A stretch of DNA of 64,000 nucleotides from Turnera subulata (Eukaryota > Streptophyta > Magnoliopsida > Malpighiales > Passifloraceae): assembly GCA_028386065.3 (NCBI GenBank), contig JAKUCV010002279.1:83769-147768 (forward strand). Reading direction: 5' to 3'. Positions within the stretch are counted from its first letter, which is position 1, and every line of letters begins with the position of its first letter. The translations under genes and the position numbers were made by a program. The notes beneath the pieces were generated by a model that ran no database searches, was not told where the DNA came from, and saw nothing but the letters and a program-made list of their open reading frames with translations. This document shows positions 24,138 to 34,719 of this stretch, piece after piece.

Positions 24138-26929
24138 TAAAGCGCCCCGACCCGCATTTACCGTAACACAGTAAACACGTGCCGAAACTATTCTTATTGA
24201 TAGAACAGACAGTACATCGTAGTCAAAATACTACACAGTAATTCCAAATACATTATAAACAACATCCGTCTCCCGTACACGGGGACCATTATTCCAACCA
24301 AACACAGTGCACAACTGTAGCAGCAGATAGTATCAGTAATATACATATCACAGGTGGATAGCAGCACAGCAACATATATCACACAGCAGCGGAAATGTAG
24401 TACAGCATCATATGCAATAGAATAGCAGCGGAAGACTTTATGCACATGCAACGGAGGTATGGATCCGGAGTCAGGTGGAGAAGAAAACAGCAGCCATCGA
24501 ACGTCGTACCTGAACTACGGAAACAACTTAACCTACGGGATGAAACCCCGCAGGCGAGGGGTGAGTCCGAAGTGCTCACCGTCGAAGGATAAACAGTGAT
24601 ATGCAAGCAACCGTAATACTTGAAAACAATCACAGACAAGCAATAACATATCTCAACAACTGAGCCAAGACCAAAAGAATGCTTAATTATTATTACCAAT
24701 TTTATCTTCCGGGCCCCCGTCACTGGACGAGCTAGGGTCGTACCTGGTTATCAATTAATTCTGGATGCTAGGTCAAAAACCAATCCACATCTCAAAACCT
24801 GGATATTTGGTATATCCAAACCACTGGGTATTCGGTATACCCCAACCTCAGGCGACGTCATGCCAACCAGATATTCGGCATATCTGAGCCACTGCGGATA
24901 TTCGGCATATCCGAGCCACTGGGTATTTGGTATACCCTAACCACAGGCAAAAAGCCAAACGGATATTCGGCATATCCGAGCCACTGGGTATTCGGTATAC
25001 CCCAACCATAGGCATGACGGGCCAAGCAAACCAAGTAAACGACCATAGCATCCCAAAATTAATTTTCAAACCATCGGGTCGTACCACTACTTTCCACATG
25101 ACAATTATATCAACATCTCAAATCAATTCCAATTCAAATTCCAATTTCTTTTCCTCAATTTCCACAGTCAATAGTTCAACATCAATCTCAGCATAATATC
25201 CACAGAATCAAAATCACAGCTCAAGGCAATAGTAATATCCACAGCAGTCTATCAGCCAACAATCAACAATTCAGCAGTTCGATCGAACAACAAAGCACAC
25301 AAAGTATTACAGGCAGCATAACAAGGGTTATCCATCCTCACCTTAGCCGATAATCAATTATGGAATTGTCCAGCAGATTCCAAGTCCGGTTCCTCAGCAA
25401 ATTGCTCGTTATCAACTCCTATATCAATCAAATAATATGCACACATAAGATGGTATGCAAATGCCATACTAATACTGTGTACCGGAAATTAAATATAAAC
25501 TCGGCTCGGTTACTTCCCCGGATTAATTTCCATTATCATCATCATTCACCATTTACTTCAAGTGCCCAAAATACCATACTACACTTTTACCTATACCCGG
25601 ACATTATTCCGGTATTCTATCGCCTTGATAATACCCTTTCCAAAATTATTCCATAAGTATGTACTTTCCAAAATACTATTATTTTTTTTATAAGTTATTA
25701 TTTTCCATACTTATGTTCCCAAAATTATTTTCCATATACCATATAATATTTTTTTAAATTAAATTTCCTCTTCATTATTTTTTCCAGATTTAATTCTCTC
25801 TTTTCTTTTCTCTTTTTTTTTTATATTATTGGACTGGACCAGGGAATAGTACCAGCCCAACAGACCCAGGAGCCAGGCCCAGCTGCCAGCCCAGGCGTGT
25901 CAGCCCAGACCACGAGCCCAAGGCCCAGGTCACGGCCCACAGACCCAAACCACATCCGGCCCGCGACTCAGCCCTCATAGCCCCGGGTCAACCCGACCCG
26001 TGTCCCTTATCCGGGTTGCTTCTTCAACCCCAACTCACCTTGCAGGCGGTGGCGCGACGAACGGCGACGGCAGAGGCGACGCGGGAAACGCGACCGGAGC
26101 GAGGTGGACACGGCACAGGTGCGATGGAGGAGGAGCGAGGCGGCGCGAGCGAGGAAGGCCGGCAGCGGAGCGAACCTCTAGTCGGGTTCGTCTCGTCTCG
26201 GCAGCGGTGGTAGGCTGCAAGGAGGGTGGCCGGCGAGAGGAGAGGAAAAGAGAGGGAGGAGATGGCGGCTTGAGGTGGTGTAGTGGTGGCGGTCGGTGGT
26301 TCACGGCCACGAGGAAGAAAAGGTGAAAGGGAGGAGGAGAAGTTGCCAAAACGGCAACACTTTGGCTAGTTTTCTTCTTCTTTTTTTCCCCTCTTTTTAT
26401 TATTTTTTTAATTTTTCTTTAATAGGTTTGAGTAGAGGAAGGGTACTGGGTTGGGTTTTTGCAAAAACAAAGAAGGAAGAAGCTGAGTTTTGAAGGTTGC
26501 TGGGAAGCTGGGTGTGTGTATGGTGAGGCAGAAGAACATGGTTAAATAGGCTTGCAAAACACTGGTAAGTCACAGACTACACAGGAAAAGGCGGCTGAAT
26601 AATTGAACTTCAATTATGCAGTTACTATGCTGCATGTGAAGTGTGACCCACTTGGACCAGAAAATATCCGGTATACCCACTTATCTTATTTCTGGCCCGA
26701 TAATTCGGGGATAAACCCAGCTTTTCCTAAGATTCCCGGACCCGGAAGAATTCCAACTTTGGTCCGTAAAATCCGCAGAAAAATCCTGAACGTGGGACTA
26801 TGCTCGGTTTCGGAATCCAATGCTCGATTTACCATAATTTAATTACCCATGATTAAAATCAACGGTAAATTACTGTAATTTAACTTAAACAGTCGCGGTA
26901 AAAATGAAATTTTTACCTGGGCTGTTACA
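24138..26929 (-). mobile_element. Solo LTR B (minus), TGTAACAGCCC type
   Basis: On the minus strand it runs from TGTAACAGCCCAGG (26929 downward) to CGGGTCGGGGCGCTTTA (ending at 24138, where the final CA has mutated to TA). Length is 2,792 bp. Flanks AATTA (24133-24137) and AATTG (26930-26934) are a 4/5 matching target repeat. No PBS or internal region is adjacent, so it is a solo LTR. It carries a GC-rich block ending in a perfect AAG|GTGAGT donor (GT at 26037-26038, minus), a mini-hairpin array (24801-25002) and the GTGAG/CTCAC hairpin (about 24555-24580). Confidence 0.86.
24801..25002 (-). repeat. Mini-hairpin array in LTR B
   Basis: Seven 17-bp inverted repeats with a 5-nt TCGGY/TTGGT loop: GGATAT/ATATCC at 24801, 24896 and 24961; GGGTAT/ATACCC at 24826, 24921 and 24986; AGATAT/ATATCT at 24869. 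Starts are spaced mostly 25-27 bp with 40-43 bp steps. Stem differences are paired. Confidence 0.92.
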
Positions 26930-28907
26930 AATTGTTTTAAAGAAATCATAAGCATATTAAAAGAAACTTAGTAGAATATTAGTAGACACATACAAGCTCT
27001 TATAACTAGAAATAAGTATAATAATAAATTAATTTTGTACCATTATATAATGATATTTCAAATTAAAAATGTATTTTACTATCTTAATGATTATAAATAA
27101 ATAAAATATATGTATAAAAATTAAAGAAACAAATAATTAACAGAAATTTGTAAAACATTATCCCGTAAAACATGAAAAAATTGAAGTATATGAATTCTGT
27201 ATAAGAGAAGGATAAAGTTTAGAAACTAAAGTAGCAAATGCAAATAAATATGAGAAAAAACTTATCAAAAAAATATAAATGAATTTAAGATTTATATAAA
27301 AAATAAGTTATAGAACAATAAGTAAATGTACAAATATTCGCATTTAATGACAAGTAGTTATTAGTAATATTAGTATTCTTATTCAATAAAAAATAGTTTA
27401 CATTATGTATAACACTAGGAATTTAGTTAAAAATAAAAATGTAACAGCCCGGGTAATATTTTGGATTTTTACCGGACTGTAAAAGTCTATTTACCGTGAT
27501 TTACTGTTGAATTAATCTTGGGTAATTAATTCAAGGTAAATCGGGAGTCATTTTTCGAAACCGAGGGTCTTCCCGCGCTCGTGATTTTCCCGTGAATTTT
27601 TCGAACCTAAGTTGGTATTTTTCGGGTTTCGGAATTTCTCGGAAAATCACACCGGAAAATAACTAAGGAGGTATCTGTTATTTTCTGGTCCGGATCGGAT
27701 TCGCCCGTAATGCAGACGAATTACATTATTTGTAATTCACATGCCAAATAGTAAAATTCAGTTTATAAAGGAAGCAGGAGAAGGGAAGGAGCCGGGAGAG
27801 AAAGGAGAAGAAAAAAAGAAGGGAGAGAAAAAAAAAGAGAGAAAAAGGAGAGAAAAGAAAAAAAGAAAAGAGAGAAAAAAGAGAGAAAAGAAAAAAAGAA
27901 AAAGAAAAAGAGAAAAATCAGGAAAAAATCAGAAAAAAGGATGGACCAATCAGAAAATAGAAAAAAGAAAAGAAAATGAGAGAAAAGAAAAGAAAAATAG
28001 AAAAAAATAGAAACAGAGAAAGAAGAAAAGAAAATATGAAAAAAAGAAAGAAAATATGAAAAAAAAGAAGAAAATGGGTTTTGCACAGTCCGTCACCATT
28101 TCTTCCTCGTTACTGTGCTTGCCGGAGCAAACCCCGCCGCCTCTCGATGCACCACCACCGCCAGCCGAGTCGCCGTCCCGTCGCCTATCGACCGCCGTCG
28201 CCTCCGTGACGTTCCGCCGCCTGACGCGCGCCGTGGAGCTGCTGATCCGTCGAGGACCCGTCGGATCTGCCTCTCCGCGTCGCTGCATCTACTCCAGCGC
28301 CGCCGCGCCCTGTTACCCGGCCTCCATCGCGTCGCCTACATCCACCGCAGCTTCAGTTGTGCTCGCTCGCCCTTCCTCGCGCCTGCCGTCGCGCCGCCAG
28401 CGTCGAACCCGGAGGTAAGACCCGACTCTTGGCAAGGATCCGTTTCGTGAGAACGGGTCGCGGGTTGTGGATTGATGGGCTTGGGTATAGTAACGGGCTG
28501 GGTTGTTTGGGTTGTGGAACTGGGCTTGCAGTCTTGGCCGGGCCCTTGTACTTGGGCTTGGTCATGGGCTGCATAGTTCAGCCCAGCCTGATTAATTAAA
28601 AAAACTATATATATATATATATATATAAACATATTCTGGTATTTATTTTTGGAAACAAATTATATAGTTATTTTGAGTAAATTACTGTCAATTTAAATCT
28701 TGTATTTTTGTTAAAAGATAAATATATTTACTTGTATAAATAATTAAGTTTTGTTTTGGAAACTATTATTAAATTGGAAAAAAAATATATATGTAACTTG
28801 AAATTAATTTCTAGAAATTTATATGTATATTATTTTGGCTGGAAAATTATTATTTTGGTATATGTATATAAATATGTATTTTGTAAATTAAAAGTAATTA
28901 TATTTTG

Positions 28908-31900
28908 TGTAACGACCCGGGTAAAATTTTTGTAAAATTTTACCGAGTCGTTTGACTTTTACGGTGGATAATAAAGTTTTATTGCTGTTAAACAAGAATC
29001 ATCCGAGAGTTTTACCGGGGATAATCGAACTTCGAAACCGATCCTCGGTAATACGGACGCTCTAAAGTATTCTCTATCGACAACCGAGCCTCGGAAATTA
29101 ATTCCAAGAATTATCTCGGGTTGCCGGGAATTTTATACAGCTATCCGAATCTCGGTTTGCAATTCCGAGACTTGGACAACGCTCAGAAGAATTAATCGAA
29201 TTTTCCGAGCCCAAGTCGTATTTTCGGAACCGGGACGAATTTCGGAAAGACTAAAATGCCCCTGTAATATTAATGGACCAAAAGAGGAACGAGAGGGCAA
29301 TCTGGTCCATTCTCGGGCTAATAATTTTTCCGACATCGGGGCCGCGATATTTCTCTTCCTAGGCCATCCCTCCTTGCCTTTTTTCTTCTTTTTCCTCTTT
29401 TCCCATTTTCCTTTCTTTTCTTATTTTCTCATTCATTTTTCTTTTCTTCTTCCCCACTATTTTTTTCTTTTCTTCCTTTCTCTTTCCCTGATATTTTCTT
29501 TCTCTTCCAGATTTTTTTTTTCCCCTCTTCCCGATTCTTCCCTTCTCCTTCCCTGTGCTTGATTTTTCTTTCCTTTTCCTCTCAGATTTTTCTTTCTTCT
29601 CTTGTCCTCTACCTCCCTTCTTCTCCTTAAACCCTTCCCCTTGTTGACTGCACCGACACCACACCTCAACCTTCCTCCTTCTTCCTCCTTCCTCCACTGC
29701 CCCTGTCACCAAATCGCCGCCGCCGTCACAACCATTCCTCCTCTCCTTTCCCGCGCCGACCGACCCGATACCATCTCTCCCCTGCCGCCTTCTCTCTCCG
29801 CCTTCACCTCCTACCACCCGAAGCCGCCGCGGTAAGTTCCATCGCCGCCCCCCCCTTCGCTGCAACCACCACCGCCGCGTCTCCATCCCCACGTGAAGCC
29901 GACCGAATCAACTCCCTCCTGCTGCCGCCGTCCTCCTCGCACCGCCACAGTGCCTCGCGACCGTCGCCTCACCACCCCTCTTCGCCTCTGTTCCTCTTCC
30001 CCTCACGCGCCGTGGACCCCTGCTCTCCTCCCTTGGACTGCCGCCGGCGAAGCCAAGACTAGGTGAGTCTCCGGCCGCGCCCCCTCTTTCTCCTCTTCGC
30101 TTCCTTTTCTTCTGATTTCTCTGGGGATTGTTGTAAATTGGATTTCAATTAATTGAACGGCCTGAGACAATTTAAGCTAGGATTAAACTGTGTGTTTGTG
30201 GGATTTGTGGCAGTGGTGAATGATGATGCCGTTGTTGTTGACGTGGTGGTACGGAATGGGTGTTTTGAGGGCTGAAGAATAGTAACAGGAGGGCGGATTG
30301 GTCTGCTGTGAACAGTAACAGAGGACGTTTGGTTGCCGTGTGGGATGCGTGAACAGTGCTTGGCCGGAATCCGGCGAGGTTCCGGCAGCCTCGGGATTTC
30401 TCCGGCGAGTCCCGGGAATTTTACGACGAACCGGGAATGGACTGTTGGGTAAAACCCGAGCCTTGGACTCTTATGCATCTAACGGACCATGGACATAATA
30501 ACAAACCCGAGCCACGTTAACAAACTCGAACAATATTAAACGGACCCCGACATTAAAACGACAATTAATGAAACGGCTAATTAATAATAATAACCTATGA
30601 TTTTAATAATTTAACTTATGCTTTATTTAATTATTTATTCAATTTATGCCTTATTTATTTAATTTATGCTTCTTATTTATTTAATTTTATTTATGTTTTT
30701 ATTCTATAATAAATTGAGTTATAAATTTGGTTTATGGTTATATATGAATCATCTAGTATAAATATATAAATATGACTATATATGAATTATCTTATATACA
30801 AGTAATCATACGAATATATATGTATATTTTGTATTTTAATGTTTATATTAGTATTTATCTTTTCTTATCAACAAAGGGCTAAAGAGTCGGGATATCGGCT
30901 TGAATGCTCGATTGTAGTTTAATTTAAAAATTAATTTTGAATAGTATGACGGTTAAGGTTATATAACCGATTCATTTCCAAGTAATTGGAAAGATTGATT
31001 TCATAAGAAAATTAAGGAAATAATAAAAATGGATACGGAGTAAGACAAGTCGTCTAATAAATACTAAAACCGGCATCATGCATGATCATTATTGTTTGTG
31101 CATCATAAGTGATTGTGGATGTTATTAATATAGGGATATCGAGGCTTAACCAGATATCGGCTTCTATGGAGTATCAGGGGAGGATATAAACTTATAAACT
31201 TCGGTATGCTGCCCGTGGTACCCCGAATGTTGATTGATCATTTTTCTTATATGTTATCTTGTTGTGCCTGTCATGTTATTGCTGGCTGCTATTGTGATTA
31301 TTGTTATGTGATTGATGACTACTGTGGTTGATTAATGAAGCTTGTGATGTTGATGTGAATATTGTGATGTGAGATATTTGAGTTATTAGTGACAGTGACC
31401 CGATATCGTATCATAGTGATTGGTTTCCCAGAGGAGCTGTGAGGCTGAGAGCCTGCTCGGGAACGTGATAACGATGAGTTATTGTTGGACAGTGGAATAA
31501 GAAATAATAATAAACGGTGGTAATAACATCTAGACATCTAGGTTGTCACGTGACAGGTATTGGTACGGCCAGATGGTAGTCGCCCTGTGATTTGTGATAT
31601 GATAGGGAGGACTGCATGGACTCCCGGCTGAGGACTGCGGGACTCAGTTGATTTGTTATAGGAAGGACTGCGGGACTTCCGCCGAGGACTGCGGGACTCG
31701 GTTATTTGTGATATGTTTTGTGATATTTATGGATTAACGGGGAGTACCCTGGGGTTAGCTAACCTGGCTACCAGGCACGGCCAATACTTATTACGTGACA
31801 GGGCCCTAATAATAAAAATTGGTAAGTCTATTGTCATATGTCGGTGAGTTTATGAGATTAACTTTACCATGAGAAGTCTGACGTATAGTTAGTTCAGGTG

Positions 31901-32321
31901 AGTTGATACCGATATTATGTTTGTGCTTGCTGTCTTCTATTGTGTTCTGTGTTGGCTTGGGTGTATTTGCGGTTGTATGTATACTGTTGTTTATTTGTTT
32001 ATCGGTGAGACAGTGGTTGGTCTCACCCCTCACACAGTTCCTGCAGGTTAGGTTTGCATACCGGCGGCTGTGGCGTCACCTCGGACAAGACTCGGATCCA
32101 ATAGCATGCATTGTGCCTTGCATATAAAATGTTACTGAATATCTAGAAATGCTTCCGCTGTGCAAATGTTGTTGTCCCCACAAGGTGACGTAATTGTGAT
32201 TTTGATTGTCTATTTATCTTTTTATTGATATGTGTTCTTGCTTTTATGATATGCTGGCCACGTGGTGGAACTGTTTGCTGTAATTACTGTTAGTCAGGTG
32301 AATTTAGGTTAGGGTGTTTCA
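28908..32321 (+). repeat. 5' LTR of element D
   Basis: Starts TGTAACGACCCGGG, ends TAGGGTGTTTCA. Internal order: head, pyrimidine tract (29370-29640), GC-rich block with donors GT at 29832 and 30063, A/T-rich DNA, mini-hairpins (31605-31701), GGTGAG/CTCACC hairpin (32004-32034) and a CTTCCGCTGTGC motif near 32152. Confidence 0.92.
31605..31701 (+). repeat. Covarying mini-hairpin array in LTR D (also 37625-37721)
   Basis: Four units share the loop gactgcggga (gactgcatgga in the first) but have different perfectly paired 5-bp stems: GGGAG/CTCCC (31605-31625), CTGAG/CTCAG (31628-31647), GGAAG/CTTCC (31661-31680) and CCGAG/CTCGG (31682-31701). The 3' LTR has the same set 6,020 bp downstream. Confidence 0.93.
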
Positions 32322-32324
32322 TTT

Positions 32325-32336
32325 TGGTAGCGGAGC
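32325..32336 (+). promoter_or_regulatory. Primer-binding-site position of element D
   Basis: TGGTAGCGGAGC, three bases after the LTR end. It matches the plant initiator-Met PBS (TGGTATCAGAGC) at 10 of 12 positions. The same string follows the 5' LTRs of C (39704-39715) and H (60414-60425), so it is fixed across families. Confidence 0.7.
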
Positions 32337-32595
32337 CAGGTTGTAGGTCCTTGGGCGATTGTTTTGCTTGTTTGATGTGCATAGCTCGCTCCATATGTTT
32401 ACCATTATGCATTTATATCATTTAGTTAGTGCATTACGGATCCGGTCAAGGGACGCCAGCTGTCGGAGAACAATCATACATGAGGTAAATGATGCCATTA
32501 ATTAGTGAAAATGTAAATATTACTAATATTGCTAAAATTTTGAGTACAAACAGAAATATTACATGGATATTTTATAATATATTAAAAGGGAAATA

Positions 32596-33314
32596 TTACA
32601 TTGATTCTTGATATTTTATAAAAATAAAAATACAATAACGGTTCGCAACGACGTTGACACGGAAGCTGTTTGCGTCGCTGTTGACGTTGACCGTGACCCT
32701 ATCGCTCCAAGAGAACCACATGCCGCCTCTGTCGCGCTGGCCAGGAATCTCGAACCGGTTAGCTTGAGGGAATCGGAGTGGAATCAGACCGTGATCATCG
32801 GTTGCCACTGCGTCTCCGTCAGAAGAACCATGTTGGGCTTGTACTGGTTCTTCAAGTCCCTCAAAGTACGAGAGAACTCCTGTGCACGTCTTGCCACTCC
32901 TCTGCAGTTCCACACCAGTAGCCGTACCTTTGGCCAGGTTGGAGGTAGCCGAGTCATTCTGGGTATGCTCTGGGCTGTCATTGCGAGCTGGTAGTAAGCG
33001 CCTTGCTCCACAGTTTGGCAAGTGGACTCGAGGTTGAACTCTTGAAGCCTATTCGAGATGAAGAACATCACGGAGTTGGCTGATCCGTAGTAAGATGTCC
33101 TCAGAGTGCCGCGATCCTCTAGGAAGAACACCTCTTCCATTGGAGTGACGAAGAACCGCGATGAGTAGAGCTCGTCGACAAAGACCAGTCGGGGCATTCT
33201 ACCGAGCTCGTTCGGTAGTTCTTCAGCACGCTCATTGACCATGCTGTACGCCAAACGGTTTCTCCTGCTGAGATTCGCACCTTCGACGAAGAAGACTGAA
33301 GATGGAGCAGACAT
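32596..33314 (-). pseudogene. Antisense gene 1 of element D (EEP-fragment protein), frameshifted
   Basis: Homologous to the intact gene at 39975-40658 in element C. It starts at 33314 (MSAPSSVFFVEGAN) and runs in frame through WNCRGVARRAQEF and LLTETQWQ. About 4 bp missing near 32797-32800 relative to C then shift the frame. The continuation (HGLIPLRFPQANRFEI...) is in another frame, and the ancestral stop is also lost, so that frame runs to 32596. A TATA box (TATAAAAG, minus, 33420-33427) lies about 106 bp upstream. About 11 residue changes separate it from C over the first 170 codons. Confidence 0.75.
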
Positions 33315-33419
33315 CGTGAATGGAACGTGTGGGATTTTGTTTTTGGAACGTTGCGGTTTTGTTTTTCTGAGAGTTTTGTTGCTTTAATGCTTTTGGTGAT
33401 TTACCCCTCACCGCTCCTT

Positions 33420-33427
33420 CTTTTATA
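33420..33427 (-). promoter_or_regulatory. TATA box of antisense gene 1 in element D
   Basis: Minus-strand TATAAAAG within GTGTATAAAAGAAGGAGCG. The element C copy has the same site (40769-40776) in the same setting, an independent sign that this is a kept promoter. Confidence 0.6.
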
Positions 33428-34157
33428 CACTTATGGGGAGCGTGTTTATTGTTTTTGATCTTTAAGATTTTGCTTTTTGAAGATTTACCGTTGCTTGCAT
33501 TTATTGCTTTACGCGTTTTCGGACCCATGCCAGAGTTTTTCAGCCTTTTCTATCTCTTGATTTTATTTCGCTCTGGCTACCTTGTCTTATCTTTCTACGG
33601 TCTTGTTATCTTTTCTTGCATCTTTTATCACTTACATTCGTAACCGTTGAGGCCAGATGGATGGGACCACACCTCGAGTAGAACGCATGTGCGACAAGTT
33701 TACAGCTGTTCGGACATCGTGGTGAGATACGAGACGAGACAGACATTTTGGCTCATGCGGAATTTTGAACAAGTGGGTAACGTGTCCTTCGAGAGACACA
33801 GGACGCACCCGTGATCATCGCCCTGCCGGCTAACGGGTATCTTTTTCACGAGGTTAACAAACGTCATCGTTAGTTGTACGTGACACATTTCTCGGGATCG
33901 GGGATGTCTACGATCGATTTAGAACGCCGATCATGAAATATTTTTGTTTTAACTTCTTTATATTTTGGTCTTGTTAAATGAGATTTAATTTTAGTTTATT
34001 TATATTTGATTTTATATTCATATTGTTGATTTTGTTTTGCTTGAAATGTTTTTAACCTTCTGTAAGCACGAGTTTACATAATTTAACAAGAATTTTGATT
34101 TAAAAAGGAAATTTATTAATTTCATAATAAGATTTTACAACAGAAGAGAAGTACTCT

Positions 34158-34538
34158 CTATGGAGTTACTTGCTTCTCTAGATCTTTTACAATCTTCTTG
34201 GCATTTTCCATGTGAGGAAAGAGCTCCATGCACGCCAGTTCTATCTGTGCTACCGCCGAGCTGATCTTCTTCAGCGAGAAGTTCAGTTGTGTCAACTTCT
34301 GTTGCGGTGTGCTGCTCTCAGCTACCGCCTTGCCCTTGCGATCTTCAGCCTTCTTGCCGGCACGCTTCTTCCGTCGTTTTGGGGAAACGACCATGTGCTC
34401 TTCCAGGCCGATGATGTTCGTCTTGAAGCGCTTCTTCGGAGGTTCCTCTTCATCGGAGCTTGTTTGGAAAGCTCTGCCGCCGATGTAGCTATTGTCCTCC
34501 GAGTCTGAGGTCGTTCTTGTTCTCAGTGGGGAATCCAT
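34158..34538 (-). CDS. Antisense gene 2 of element D: small basic protein with NLS and C-terminal helix
   Basis: 126 residues, starting MDSPLRTRTTSDSED, intact. It has an acidic Ser-rich N-terminus, basic clusters PPKKRFK and SPKRRKKR that look like a bipartite nuclear signal, and a hydrophobic heptad-like helix over the last 50 residues (LTQLNFSLKKISSAVAQIEL and on), likely to self-associate. I do not recognise the family. It reads against the retrotransposon and has its own TATA (TATAAAAA, minus, 34575-34582), about 40 bp before the ATG. The element C copy (41473-41850) differs mainly at synonymous sites over the last 60 codons. Host-gene capture or an element-encoded accessory protein are both possible. 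Confidence 0.65.
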   Translation of the reverse strand: MDSPLRTRTTSDSEDNSYIGGRAFQTSSDEEEPPKKRFKTNIIGLEEHMVVSPKRRKKRAGKKAEDRKGKAVAESSTPQQKLTQLNFSLKKISSAVAQIELACMELFPHMENAKKIVKDLEKQVTP

Positions 34539-34719
34539 GGCTGTGTGTGTGAGTTGCCAGCCATGAGGTTTGGTTTTTTATAGAGGATGAGATGTCGCGT
34601 AAAGGAATAAGCGACATATCACGTTGGGACATCTGGCAGAGTGTGCCAGAAGCTTATCGTGGTAGGACCCATGGATAAGCGGGAATTTCGGGGACGAAAT
34701 TCTTTTAAGGAGGGTAAAC

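Noticed and set aside
28056..28450. Pro/Arg-rich ORFs in GC-rich LTR blocks (also 21234-21602, 26000-26349, 42653-43047, 62336-63265)
   Set aside because: No domain, several frames open at once, and they lie within LTRs; treated as exon-like noncoding blocks.
32608..32994. Plus-strand ORFs opposite antisense genes (also 34212-34508, 40118-40381, 41513-41832)
   Set aside because: Synonymous-site bias supports the minus frame, and the plus frames have no recognisable motifs.
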